A DNA stretch of 64,000 nucleotides from positions 124,001 through 188,000 of the forward strand of contig NZ_JAOEGB010000012.1 of NCBI RefSeq assembly GCF_025420585.1, read 5' to 3'. This document shows, piece by piece, positions 7,881 through 16,061 of this stretch. The notes below the pieces were generated by a model. It saw nothing but the letters and a program-made list of their open reading frames with translations. It was not told the DNA's origin and did no database searches. Source of the stretch: Planotetraspora sp. A-T 1434. Its GTDB lineage: Bacteria > Actinomycetota > Actinomycetes > Streptosporangiales > Streptosporangiaceae. Made by a program: the position numbers and the translations under genes. The stretch's first letter is position 1. Every line of letters starts with the position of its first letter.

Positions 7881-8336
7881 ATGTCATCGCTCCCGGTAGA
7901 GGCCAAGGAGCTCACGATCGGCGAACTGGCCGGCCGCAGCGGAGTCCCCGCCTCGGCCCTGCGCTTCTACGAGCGCCAAGGGCTCATCCGAAGCCGGCGC
8001 ACCGCCGGGAACCAGCGCCGCTACGGCCGCGAGACCCTTCGTCAGGTCGCCTTCGTCCGTGCCTCGCACCACCTTGGCATCCCCCTCACGGCGATCCGTG
8101 ACGTACTCGCCCTGCTGCCTGAGGGAGCAGCCCCGACCCGCGAGTTCTGGGTCAGGGCGTCCGAGTGCTGGAACGCCGAGCTCAACGCACGCATCGAGCG
8201 GCTGGAACGGATGCGGGATCGATTCACCGAGTGCATCGGCTGCGGCTGCCTGTCGTTCGAGCAGTGCGCGCTGGTCAACCCGGGCGACAAGCTCGGCCAA
8301 GAAGGCCCGGGCCCGCGTCGCCTGTTCAGCTCCTAG
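7881..8336 (+). CDS. soxR: SoxR-type redox-sensing MerR regulator
   Basis: 151 residues from the ATG at 7881. N-terminal MerR helix-turn-helix (TIGELAGRSGVPASALRFYE), a dimerisation helix, then the [2Fe-2S] ligand set Cys118, Cys121, Cys123 and Cys129 in CIGCGCLSFEQC, the exact SoxR spacing. The family binds its promoter at all times and activates when the cluster is oxidised; in actinomycetes it answers to redox-active quinones and pigments. The obvious target is the divergent ABM/Ddn fusion gene. I would expect F420-dependent reduction of the inducing compound. Whether this copy also controls other genes cannot be seen here. Confidence 0.9.
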   Translation: MSSLPVEAKELTIGELAGRSGVPASALRFYERQGLIRSRRTAGNQRRYGRETLRQVAFVRASHHLGIPLTAIRDVLALLPEGAAPTREFWVRASECWNAELNARIERLERMRDRFTECIGCGCLSFEQCALVNPGDKLGQEGPGPRRLFSS

Positions 8337-9179
8337 GGGACTGCCGGGCCGCTGCCATCGCATTGGGGAACGTGAATGACAGGTCCGTGGCTCCGAGAAA
8401 CGGCAGCATGCGTTCGGCTTCCTCCGTCACCGCGGTCAGGTCGGCCGCCGCCAGTGGCCTGAACGGGGTGAGACATAGGCTGGCGCCCTTGACCGACCAG
8501 CTTCCGTGTACGAACCCGTCCACGAGGAAGGTCGGCAGCACCATCGCTCCGCCTGGCATCACCCGCTTGCGGTCAGGATCGCCGATCACCCGGGTCCGGT
8601 CGGCGTGGCCGAGCAGCAGGTTTTTCGAAAGCGGGCAGGAACCGCACCGGGGTCGGGATCGGGCAGCTCCGGCGACGACTCCAGATCGAACAGCTCCCTG
8701 CCCTCGGTGTCGTGGTAACAGCGCAGCTCACCACCCATGGCGTCAACCACCGTCGAGACCCGCGCTCACCTTGGCGAAGTACGGCGAGCGGGCCGTACGG
8801 TCGAGAACCGGTTGGAGCGCCGGCCGTAGCCGCCGGAAGTCGTCGGCCACGGCGAGGTGCTGGGTGCTGCGCAGCAGCGCCAATCGGACCAGACCACCAG
8901 CCGCTTCTCCAGCAGGACGCCCAGGTGGGCCTGTGCGAACCCGTCGATCCTGCTCCACAGCCCGACATAGGGCCAGTTGGGCTCCTGGGCCTGCATGGCG
9001 ACGAGGTGCCCGATGACCTCCAGCGGAGTGCGGCCGGTGCGCTCCACGAGGAACTGCCGGTGCAGCAGTGCCCGGTTGAGCGCGCGCCGCGAGAGCCGGC
9101 CCACGCCAGCCGCACCGTGATGCCTTCCGGCGTCAGGCCGCGATGGTCGGTCCACCAGCCGGTTCTCGCGAGTGATCAT
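8326..9179 (-). pseudogene. Decayed winged-helix DNA-binding-domain protein gene (HTH_42-like)
   Basis: Pieces of one family appear in different frames. Frame 1 starts at 9179 and gives LSRRALNRALLHRQFLVER, EVIGHLVAMQAQEPNWPYVG and GLWSRIDGFAQAHLGVLLEK. Frame 2 gives STQHLAVADDFRRLRPALQP. A further frame gives the FDLESSPELPDPDPG and RFLPAF region. A last one gives VMVLPTFLVDGFV-like residues (8589 downward). Intact members are about 360 residues; this locus has room for about 280, so there are also deletions. The 3' end overlaps the soxR stop by 11 bases. It is non-functional. Confidence 0.7.
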
Positions 9180-9399
9180 TCCCTGTTCCGTTCTCGGGGG
9201 GCTGCGAGATCCACGCTAGAGAGGCTTCCGGTCACCTTCTGACCGGAATGCCGGTCAGCGTGACCTCACGTTCCTGAAGGCCGACCGCGCCCGCAGGTAG
9301 CCGGCAGCTCGATGGTCACGTCGAGTGCTCCGCTCCGGCCGAACAGGGAGCGCTTCACCATTGATGTGCCATGTCCGCGCAGGCGCCTTCAGGTGCCGG

Positions 9400-10404
9400 T
9401 CAGGGGCCGGTAAGGCGACGCTCGCCTCGGGTGGTGATGACGAACACCTGCCAGTTGTAGTAGCCGTAGTAATTCCTGATGTCCCGCTTCATCTGCCGAG
9501 CGTGTAGCAGCACCGCGTCGACGTACGCCTTGGAGTGGTTGTAGGCGTACAGCGCCCGCCGGTAGTCGCGCGGCGCTCCCGACGCGTGCAGATAGTTGGC
9601 CGCGGCGAGCAGCGCGTCCTTCGTGTCATGGACGTCACCACCCATCCCATAGGCGGCCCAGGTGCCCGGCATGAACTGCATGGGGCCCTGCGCGCCGGTA
9701 TAGCTCGGCGACCTCACACGGCCGAACTTGGTCTCGACGAACATCACCGCCGCCAGCACCTCCCATTCGACGCCGAACCGGCGCTCGGCACGCCGGAAGT
9801 CATCGAGCAGGACATTGGCGGGCTCGGGCGGCCGGACGCGGAACTTCACCGGTCCGCTCACGGGCCGGGCGAGGGAGAGCAGGTTCCGGACGGCCGTCAC
9901 GTTGTCTCGCGCCCGCCCGGCCAGGTCTTTCGGCAACCTGTCGTAGGTGCGGGACGCGACCTGCGGATTGCGGGCCAGATACCGGTAGATGCGCTGCTCG
10001 TGCAGTGCCAGCAGGACCACCGGCTCTGGGGGGTCCGCCTTGGTGGGGCCCCCGTCGCGCACCCAGTCATCGATGGCACGTCGGAGCTGCGCGGCTGTGC
10101 CGGTCAGGGAGTCGGCCAGCCGCGACGGGTCCTTGGGGATCGCCGCGTCCGGGGCGGGCAGGCCGGGCGCCTGATGGGAGGGCTCCTTGGCCGAGGGAAC
10201 CGCCGAGGGCGTCGCCGACGGCTCCGGCCCCGGTCGCGTCGCGGTCTGGTGGAGCGCACCCGGTGAGGCAGCGCCCCCTGAGCCGGCACAGCCCGAAATC
10301 AGGACAGTGAGACCGACGAGCGAGGCGGCCAGATGTCTCCCCGGCCGCCCGCCCGGCCGGTGGCGTTGTCCCGACCATGCGACCCCGGCATGCATATCCT
10401 TCAT
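9400..10404 (-). CDS. Lytic murein transglycosylase lipoprotein
   Basis: 334 residues from the ATG at 10404 (MKDMHAG); a second ATG three codons on is equally possible, and the open frame extends to 10569 without a signal. The N-terminus has a basic segment, a hydrophobic core and a lipobox (TVLISGCAG). A Pro/Ala/Ser-rich linker follows. The C-terminal domain has EVLAAVMFVETKFG with the catalytic Glu, GAQGPMQFMPGTWAAYG and ALYAYNHS, diagnostic of SLT/MltB-like lytic transglycosylases, which cleave peptidoglycan glycan strands. It should act at the outer face of the membrane. It diverges from the DUF899 gene across about 200 bases with no site I can name. Confidence 0.82.
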   Translation of the reverse strand: MKDMHAGVAWSGQRHRPGGRPGRHLAASLVGLTVLISGCAGSGGAASPGALHQTATRPGPEPSATPSAVPSAKEPSHQAPGLPAPDAAIPKDPSRLADSLTGTAAQLRRAIDDWVRDGGPTKADPPEPVVLLALHEQRIYRYLARNPQVASRTYDRLPKDLAGRARDNVTAVRNLLSLARPVSGPVKFRVRPPEPANVLLDDFRRAERRFGVEWEVLAAVMFVETKFGRVRSPSYTGAQGPMQFMPGTWAAYGMGGDVHDTKDALLAAANYLHASGAPRDYRRALYAYNHSKAYVDAVLLHARQMKRDIRNYYGYYNWQVFVITTRGERRLTGP

Positions 10405-10607
10405 CGGTCCCAAACGTATGCCCAGCGGCGAGCTCTCAGGCTGCTTTCTCACTTCTCGCCGCAGTCCCTTCAGCTCCTGAAGGTCATCGGCACCCAGCGC
10501 ATGGCCGTCGACAGCTGGCCGTACGCCACTTGATCCTTTCGCCCCCGGCAAGGCACGGACAGCCGTCATACCGGAGTTCTGTCGGTGCCGGCGGGCACAA
10601 TCAGCGG

Positions 10608-11237
10608 ATGGAGAAACCGGAGATCGTCACAGCCGAAGAGTGGCAGCGGGCCCGCGACGAGCTGCTCAAGGCCGAGAAGGAAACCACCCGCGCGCTCGAC
10701 GTGGTCGCCGCGCGACGCCGCCGCCTGCCGATGGTCAAGTTCGACAACGGGTACGTCTTCGACACCCCGGCTGGCCCCAAGACCCTGCTCGAGCTGTTCG
10801 AGGATCGGGGACAACTGGTCGTCTACCAGTTCATGGACAACGGACCCGACCACTACTGCCCGGGCTGCACCTCGTTCACCAACAGCGTTCCCCCGGCCGG
10901 GCTGGCCCTGCTCGCCGACCGCGGGGTCACATGGGTGACCGTGTCCAACATGCCGCTCGCCCAGATCGAGGCGTACAAGGCTCGGATGGGCTGGACACTG
11001 CCGTTCGTGTCATCGCACGGCACCTCGTTCGCGGACGACTGCGGCGCCGGGGGCGGCTTCATGCTCAGTGTGTTCCTGCGCGACGGCGAAGACGTCTACC
11101 GTACGTACAACACCACCTCCCGCGGCGTTGACCGGCTCGTCTTCGTCAACAGCATCCTCGACCTGACCCCGTACGGCAGGCAGGAGGACTGGGAGGACTC
11201 CCCACCCGGCTGGCCCCAGCACCCCACCTACGGATAG
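10608..11237 (+). CDS. DUF899 family thioredoxin-like protein
   Basis: 209 residues from ATG 10608. Typical N-terminus (TAEEWQRARDELLKAEKE), an FDTP strand, then the active-site-like region MDNGPDHYCPGCTSFTNS with a CxxC pair at about residues 84-87 and a following thioredoxin-fold core (VTWVTVSNMPL). The family is predicted to be a thioredoxin-like disulfide protein; its substrate is unknown. Full length for the family. It appears monocistronic. Confidence 0.8.
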   Translation: MEKPEIVTAEEWQRARDELLKAEKETTRALDVVAARRRRLPMVKFDNGYVFDTPAGPKTLLELFEDRGQLVVYQFMDNGPDHYCPGCTSFTNSVPPAGLALLADRGVTWVTVSNMPLAQIEAYKARMGWTLPFVSSHGTSFADDCGAGGGFMLSVFLRDGEDVYRTYNTTSRGVDRLVFVNSILDLTPYGRQEDWEDSPPGWPQHPTYG

Positions 11238-11320
11238 GTCAGACGCGTGCGGCGGATTCGCGTAGCACACGTCGCCCTAAGGCTCGGGCGATCATCCCGG
11301 AGCGGCGGCCCCGCCGGAAA

Positions 11321-11362
11321 GGCCCTCGATCGCCGCCGGGCTGTGCCGGGCGACCGAGGGCC
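11321..11362 (-). terminator. Terminator hairpin of the decayed msrA copy
   Basis: An 8-bp perfect stem (11321-11328 with 11355-11362). Stem, loop and flanks closely resemble the msrA terminator at 16831-16877, so this hairpin is part of the duplicated msrA 3' region. Confidence 0.5.
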
Positions 11363-11385
11363 AAGGGTTAGGCAATTACGGCAGG

Positions 11386-11490
11386 TCAGGCCTCGCCGGC
11401 AGTGAGCCCGACCAGGCAGGTGACGCCGGTTCGCCTATGCCGCAGTAGCCGTTGGGACCCTGTAGAGGTACCGGTAGACCTTCGCGCGAG
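11386..11490 (-). pseudogene. Relic of an msrA 3' end
   Basis: Read on the minus strand this short stretch encodes, across two small frameshifts, [15 protein letters not shown] and TGVTCLVGLTAGEA followed by a stop. That is the C-terminus of methionine sulfoxide reductase A, including both C-terminal cysteines. About 80 bases beyond the stop also match the region downstream of the real msrA tail at 16.8-16.9 kb. Nothing of the upstream two-thirds of msrA remains. The rest of the 11,238-11,571 gap shows no other gene. Confidence 0.65.
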
Positions 11491-11571
11491 GCAATAAATC
11501 ATGCTCGCGTATGAAGACGTTGGATGTGATCGCTGGACGCCCTCGTCGCGGCATGTTCGATGGCGTAGCCG

Positions 11572-12600
11572 CTATCTCGTTGACGTGGCGGCGTGCGGGT
11601 CGATGAGCGCGGAGCCGAAGACCCACGGGGAGGTCTGGATGATGAAGTCGCTTGGGAACCCGAGTGTGAAGTCCGTGGCCTGTTCCAGGCGGGTGACGCT
11701 TTCGACCGGGAGGGTGAGGTCGACGGCGGCGAGGTTGTCGTGGAGCTGGTCGACGTGGCGTGCCCCGACGATGGGGTGAACGGCGCGAGAGCGGCTCATC
11801 GTCCACGCGATTGCCACCTGTGAGGGCGTGACACCGAGGTCATCGGCGACGTCCTGCACGACTCGGGCGACGGCATGATCGCGGGCCGAGAGCGACTCGG
11901 CGTTCAGCCTGCTACCGGATGCGGGCGTCTCCGGGCGGGTGTACTTGCCGGACAACACCCCACCACCCAGCGGGCTCCACGCGGTGACGCCCAGCCCGAG
12001 CGACTCGGCCATCGGCAGCAGCTCGCGTTCGATGTCCCGCTGGAGCAGGCTATAGGGGACCTGCAGGCCGATGAACGGACTCCAGCCGTGCCACTGCGCC
12101 AGCGTATTGGCGCGGGACACGACCCAGGCCGGGGCGTCGGAGATCCCCACGTACAGCACCTTGCCGGCCTGGACGGCGTCGTCCAGTGCGCGCATGGTCT
12201 CCTCGATCGGCGTGTCACGGTCCCACATGTGCACCCAATACAGGTCCAGGTAGTCCGTGCGCAGGCGGCGCAGGCTGGTCTCCAGTGACGCCCGCAGATT
12301 CTTACGGTGATTCCCGGCGGCGTTGGGGTCGGTGCGGTCGCGGGACACGGTGTACTTCGTGCCGAGCACGAACGATTCTCGCCGACCCTGCAGCAACTCT
12401 CCGAGGATCTCCTCGCTGGCTCCATCGCGGTAGTTGATGGCGGTGTCGATCATGTTGCCGCCGGCCTCGGCGTACAAGTCCAACATCCGTCGGCACTCTG
12501 CAAGCGGCGCGCCGACGCCGCCCTGCTCACCGAAGGTCATCGCGCCCAGGATCAGCTCGGGGACCCGCAGGCCGCTCGTGCCCAAAGTGCGATACCTCAT
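11572..12600 (-). CDS. Aldo/keto reductase
   Basis: 342 residues, full family length. It has the family start MRYRTLGTSGLRVPELILG, the catalytic Asp/Tyr region NMIDTAINYRDGASEE, the Lys in FVLGTKYT and the His in LYWVHMWDRDTPIEE. GKVLYVGISDAPAWV and the NADP-binding region near ARHVDQLHDNL complete the TIM-barrel signature. It would reduce an aldehyde or ketone with NADPH in the cytosol; substrate unknown. It is the second gene of a two-gene operon: its ATG overlaps the stop of the VOC gene by ATGA. A TetR-type operator precedes the operon. Confidence 0.9.
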   Translation of the reverse strand: MRYRTLGTSGLRVPELILGAMTFGEQGGVGAPLAECRRMLDLYAEAGGNMIDTAINYRDGASEEILGELLQGRRESFVLGTKYTVSRDRTDPNAAGNHRKNLRASLETSLRRLRTDYLDLYWVHMWDRDTPIEETMRALDDAVQAGKVLYVGISDAPAWVVSRANTLAQWHGWSPFIGLQVPYSLLQRDIERELLPMAESLGLGVTAWSPLGGGVLSGKYTRPETPASGSRLNAESLSARDHAVARVVQDVADDLGVTPSQVAIAWTMSRSRAVHPIVGARHVDQLHDNLAAVDLTLPVESVTRLEQATDFTLGFPSDFIIQTSPWVFGSALIDPHAATSTR

Positions 12601-12890
12601 GCCGTCGCCGATCCGCTGAACAGCTCTGCGGCCCGAGCTTCGATCTCGTCGCGTGGCACGTCACGCACATGCTCGTCCAGGGCCCAACGGTGCCCGTACG
12701 GATCCAGGAACTGGCCGGTGCGGTCACCCCAGAACGCATCGTGTATCTGCTCGAAGACCGTGGCTCCTGTCAGCGTGCGCGCGTCGGGAAGCGTGACACG
12801 GTTCGTCTCCCGTGCGCCCAAAGCATCGGCGTACCAGGTGGCGGCCACGTCCGGGTCGGCGACGACCAAGTGGATCGCTATCTGAGTCAT
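12597..12890 (-). CDS. Shortened VOC/PhnB-like protein with apparent internal deletion
   Basis: 97 residues from ATG 12890. The start (AIHLVVADPDVAATWYADAL) and the end (FWGDRTGQFLDPYGHRW and HVRDVPRDEI) are those of PhnB-like vicinal-oxygen-chelate proteins, which normally run to 130-150 residues. The first half passes directly from VTLPDART into the second, so roughly 40-50 residues of the central strands, including a usual metal-ligand region, are missing in frame. Translation is coupled to the aldo/keto reductase by an ATGA overlap, which may explain why the frame has been kept. Activity is doubtful. Confidence 0.65.
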   Translation of the reverse strand: MTQIAIHLVVADPDVAATWYADALGARETNRVTLPDARTLTGATVFEQIHDAFWGDRTGQFLDPYGHRWALDEHVRDVPRDEIEARAAELFSGSATA

Positions 12891-12899
12891 GGGCGTGAC

Positions 12900-12942
12900 C
12901 ATACATCATGTATGGACAACATGTACATACACGATGTTCGCA
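12900..12942. promoter_or_regulatory. TetR-type operator pair
   Basis: CATACAT-C-ATGTATG at 12900-12914 is a perfect 7+1+7 palindrome. A second, weaker site (ACATGTACATAC, then ACGATGT) follows at about 12919-12937. Both lie between the VOC/aldo-keto reductase operon, whose start is 10 bases away, and the TetR gene. The position fits repression of both sides. Confidence 0.65.
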
Positions 12943-12960
12943 CTCGTTATGATGGGTCGC

Positions 12961-13680
12961 ATGCCTTCCAAGCCGACTGCGCGCTCTCCCCGGAGATCCG
13001 GACCGGCACCGGCGCCTGCCGACCTACGGGAGCGAATCCTGTCCGCGATGCGTGAACTGCTGCAGCAGCACCGCTTCGACGCTCTCAGCGTGGCCGACAT
13101 TCTGACCGCCGCCGGGGTCTCTCGGGCAAGTTTCTACTTCTACTTCCCGAGTAAACAGGCCGTGCTCGGCGAACTGGTGCGCGAGGCCGTCGCCCAGGGG
13201 CAGCAGGCGGCGCGACCTTGGATCGACGGGCAGCAGGATCCGGTCACCGCACTACGGGCAGGCGTGAGCGACGGTGCCCGGCTATGGCGCGACAACGCCG
13301 GCGTGCTCATGGCGATCGTGGAGAACTGGGCATCGGACGAGGGCTTGCGAGCCCTTTGGCTCGAGCAGATGAACCTGTTCACCGACGCCGCCGCGGCACG
13401 AATCCACGCAGACCTGCACGTCCGCCGACGACTCGGTTCCATGGACGTGCGCGCCGCAGCCGCCTCGCTGACCTGGCTGGGAGAACGTCTCTACTACCTC
13501 GCGGCAGCCGCAGTACCTCCGTTCAACAACGAGGAAGTCCTCGTCGACACCCTCACCAACGCGTGGACTTCGATCCTCTACGGCGACGCCGTGACCCACC
13601 CAGACCCCGCCCGGGGGCCGGCGAGCGCACCACAGAGGCAATCATCGGAAAGCGTGCCGCCTACGCCGCCAACAGAGTGA
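12961..13680 (+). CDS. TetR-family regulator
   Basis: 239 residues from ATG 12961; an in-frame ATG at 12949 is an alternative, and the longer frame from 12889 would cover the operator. A disordered N-terminus leads to a TetR helix-turn-helix (DALSVADILTAAGVSRASFYFYFPSKQAVLGEL) and an all-helical ligand/dimer domain. The C-terminal 25 residues are Pro/Ser/Thr-rich. It probably represses the divergent VOC and aldo/keto reductase operon as well as itself; the inducer is unknown. Confidence 0.85.
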   Translation: MPSKPTARSPRRSGPAPAPADLRERILSAMRELLQQHRFDALSVADILTAAGVSRASFYFYFPSKQAVLGELVREAVAQGQQAARPWIDGQQDPVTALRAGVSDGARLWRDNAGVLMAIVENWASDEGLRALWLEQMNLFTDAAAARIHADLHVRRRLGSMDVRAAAASLTWLGERLYYLAAAAVPPFNNEEVLVDTLTNAWTSILYGDAVTHPDPARGPASAPQRQSSESVPPTPPTE

Positions 13681-13932
13681 AAGCGGCGCCTTCAAGGGGT
13701 GGCATGCCTCGGGGTGGTCGGTGAGGAAGGCTCTTCTTGTGCACCCTTCGCACGGCATCGGGCCGATCGCCGAAGGTCATCGACGGCGGGCGCCGTGAAG
13801 CGACGTCGGACACGCCTGCCCTCCCACAGATCCGGATATGCGTCGTCCCCGAACACCGTGGTCTGCGGGCGTAGCACCGCGGCATGCAGTTGGCGCAGCC
13901 CGGCGAGACCGTCCGAGCGAAGCGAGGGCCAT
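13681..13932. other. Intergenic stretch with a possible gene remnant
   Basis: No intact gene. On the minus strand a short frame (about 13877-13740) reads LRPQTTVFGDDAYPDLWEG, which looks like genuine protein sequence rather than a shadow, but it has no proper start and I cannot name a family. I treat it as a possible decayed fragment. Confidence 0.3.
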
Positions 13933-14020
13933 TTCGGGGCGAGTCCGCCGGCCAGGTGGGGCGGCCCCGCGTCAGCTTCGGGGCGAGTCCGCCGGCCACG
14001 TGGGGCGGCCCCGCGTCAGC
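13933..14020. repeat. Tandem 44-bp duplication
   Basis: Two adjacent 44-bp units (13933-13976 and 13977-14020) differ at one position (ggccagg against ggccacg). The right unit contains the stop codon of the VOC gene that follows; the left unit is the extra copy lying outside it. The near identity points to a recent duplication. Confidence 0.85.
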
Positions 14021-14456
14021 CGATCTGTTCGGCCAGGGCGACGATGATGCCCGAGGGGCCGCGAAGGTAGCAGAGCAGGAACATGTTCTCGAACTGCGCC
14101 ACCTCGCCGAGGAGTTCGGCACCGTGGGGGCGCAGCCGGGCGATGGTGTCGTTGATGTCGTCGACGGCGAACATGACGCGATGCAGCCCCCGCGTGTTGG
14201 GCGGCGGGTTCTCCGGCCCGGCGCCGACCGCCGCCGGGGTGTGGTACTTCGTCAGCTCCAGCTTGCTGTGGCCATCCGGGGTCCGCATCATCGCGATCTC
14301 GGTCTGGATGCCGTCGAGTCCGACGGTACGGTCCGCCCAAAGGCCTTCGATATCCCCCTTGCCTTCCAGCTCCATGCCGAGCTCGGTGAAGAACGCGACG
14401 GCCGCGTCCAGGTCGTCGACGACGATGGCGACGTTGTCCATCCGCTGAATGGTCAT
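14016..14456 (-). CDS. VOC-family (glyoxalase-like) protein
   Basis: 146 residues from ATG 14456 (MTIQRMDNVAIVVDDLDAA). Two beta-alpha-beta-beta-beta modules are visible: the first ends with SKLELTKYHTPA, the second runs from RGLHRVMFAVDDINDTI to RGPSGIIVALAEQIG. Potential metal ligands are His in the second module start and Glu in the first module end. Full length, unlike the VOC gene at 12.6 kb. The reaction cannot be predicted; such proteins include dioxygenases, isomerases and resistance proteins. Its final codons lie inside a 44-bp tandem repeat. Confidence 0.8.
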   Translation of the reverse strand: MTIQRMDNVAIVVDDLDAAVAFFTELGMELEGKGDIEGLWADRTVGLDGIQTEIAMMRTPDGHSKLELTKYHTPAAVGAGPENPPPNTRGLHRVMFAVDDINDTIARLRPHGAELLGEVAQFENMFLLCYLRGPSGIIVALAEQIG

Positions 14457-15080
14457 GTCTGCGAGCATATGGCCAGATCAGCTGCGGGACCCTGCCTGTG
14501 CAGGGCTGCCTGGACCAGAGAGACCCCCCGCTAGCATCTCAAGAGAGCCCGACCTCGCCGTTAGCAGCTGGCGCCCACTGTCTGTGTCCGGCAGACGCAC
14601 CCGCTGTCCCCGCTGATCGTGGAGATGACTTGTCGCCGTCGTTACTCGTCGTGACGGTCTTCCAGCGTCGCCCTGCCCAGGATGAGGTCGTTGATCCGCA
14701 CTGCTCGGGCCCCGAATGCTCGCGCCTGTCGACCACGAACGCGCCTGAGGACCCAGCGCAGATCACGGGCGCACGAACTCGGCGAGATGCGATAGACGGT
14801 CCAACCCTCACGCGGCCCCGCTCCCCTCGGGCGGGGCCGCACCTGTGTCTGCGCCCCGCGCCACTCCTCCCCCGCCCCCGATAGCTGCCAACATCAGTGG
14901 CCCGACCGAGGTGTCAATGCCGTCTTCGCGTGTCCGTCCACTAACGACGTACACCACAACCCGGACCCAACCCGCACAGACGGCGTTGACACCGACCAAG
15001 GGCCACGAACAATCGAGCAGCGGGGGCTGGCTCTGACAGCAGTTCCAGTCTGTTTTCGCTTTCAACTGGCAACGGTGCTG
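14457..15080. other. 624-bp stretch without an intact gene
   Basis: No reading frame here has a convincing start, ribosome site and codon use. One minus-strand fragment (about 14800-14645) reads RDLRWVLRRVRGRQARAFG and RINDLILGRATLED, which could be the decayed end of a gene I do not recognise. The GC content falls slightly towards 15,000. Confidence 0.35.
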
Positions 15081-16061
15081 TCAGCCGATGACGTGGGTCG
15101 TCCAGTCATGCTCGTCCATGCCAAGCAGAGTGATGCGGTCAAGCAATCCTCGCGTGCCACCAATCGCAAGGAGTGAGGTCGGCATTGCGCCGTCAATCTG
15201 GACGCACAAGTCAAGACCTGTCGCCGTCACGCACGAATCTCTCTGCGACTTCGAACGATTCATCTTCGGTCTAACATCGATAGAAATCCGGGAACCGCTT
15301 GCCGAGTAGAACATCTGAAGTTCCCACGCTCCGGTTCCTTGCAGCGGCGGCCGCCATAGCTCGACTTCGCTTATCTTGAAGTCAGCAGGCAGGTTTTCTA
15401 TCTGAAGGGGAAGGGGTATGGCGCGGTCCCCGATCGTCACGTCAGCGGCGATACGGAGTAAGACACTTTGCGGATCGGCGACGTTCAAATAGTAGGAGTG
15501 CAGCTCTGCCCATTGGCCACTTGTGGTTTGCCAGCGTAGATAGGTGTCCCCCTCATTAAGAGGGTCCGAATCGTCGCGAGTGACCCAGCGAGCGGGACGA
15601 CCCTTGACCGGTTGTGCCGGGATCTCGATCTGCTCACGGCCATCCGCAAAATTCCCCAGCCTTGGCTCATGCTCAGCGGGATACAAGCTGAGGATGATCC
15701 GTGCACCAAAGTCACCGGCGCCACGCGCCAGCACTTGGTCCCCGTGTGCACCCACTTGGTAGCTGACTCCGACAATCGATTCAGGCAGCCAGCCAAACGA
15801 GGCGCGGGCAATCAAAGGATTAGAACCGGCTGACAGCATTGCAGCCGAGACAGTTGTCGGCGCTTTGGCAGTGATCGGACTAACGGTCAAGCCGATTGCC
15901 AGCGCGATAGCGACAGCACCGCCGACCATCGAAAATCTACGATAATTCAACCGCTTGCGCCCCGCCTTGCGCGCATACGCGATATCGAGGCTCATCGGCG
16001 GCGCGGGCGAATCCGCCAGTTTTTGGAGTTCTGCGGCCAGGTTCACGATATCGCCGGTCAT
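15081..16061 (-). CDS. Membrane-anchored partner of the sigma factor (anti-sigma-like), unknown family
   Basis: 326 residues. A cytoplasmic N-terminus of about 45 residues (IVNLAAELQKLADSPAP) precedes one membrane segment (about 45-63, GAVAIALAIGLTV), leaving a long extracytoplasmic domain with two Cys near the end (DSCVTATGLDLCV). The gene overlaps the sigma factor stop by ATGA, the usual arrangement of a SigE-family sigma factor and its membrane regulator. I see no zinc-binding HxxxCxxC motif of ZAS anti-sigma factors, so the anti-sigma role rests on topology and position only. Confidence 0.6.
   Translation of the reverse strand: MTGDIVNLAAELQKLADSPAPPMSLDIAYARKAGRKRLNYRRFSMVGGAVAIALAIGLTVSPITAKAPTTVSAAMLSAGSNPLIARASFGWLPESIVGVSYQVGAHGDQVLARGAGDFGARIILSLYPAEHEPRLGNFADGREQIEIPAQPVKGRPARWVTRDDSDPLNEGDTYLRWQTTSGQWAELHSYYLNVADPQSVLLRIAADVTIGDRAIPLPLQIENLPADFKISEVELWRPPLQGTGAWELQMFYSASGSRISIDVRPKMNRSKSQRDSCVTATGLDLCVQIDGAMPTSLLAIGGTRGLLDRITLLGMDEHDWTTHVIG

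Noticed and set aside
10405-10607. Possible riboswitch upstream of the lytic transglycosylase
   Set aside because: Cell-wall hydrolase genes in actinobacteria often carry c-di-AMP riboswitches, but I could not recognise the conserved core here.
14808-15065. 85-residue minus-strand frame
   Set aside because: No ribosome site, Gly/Ala-rich end and no continuity with known proteins.
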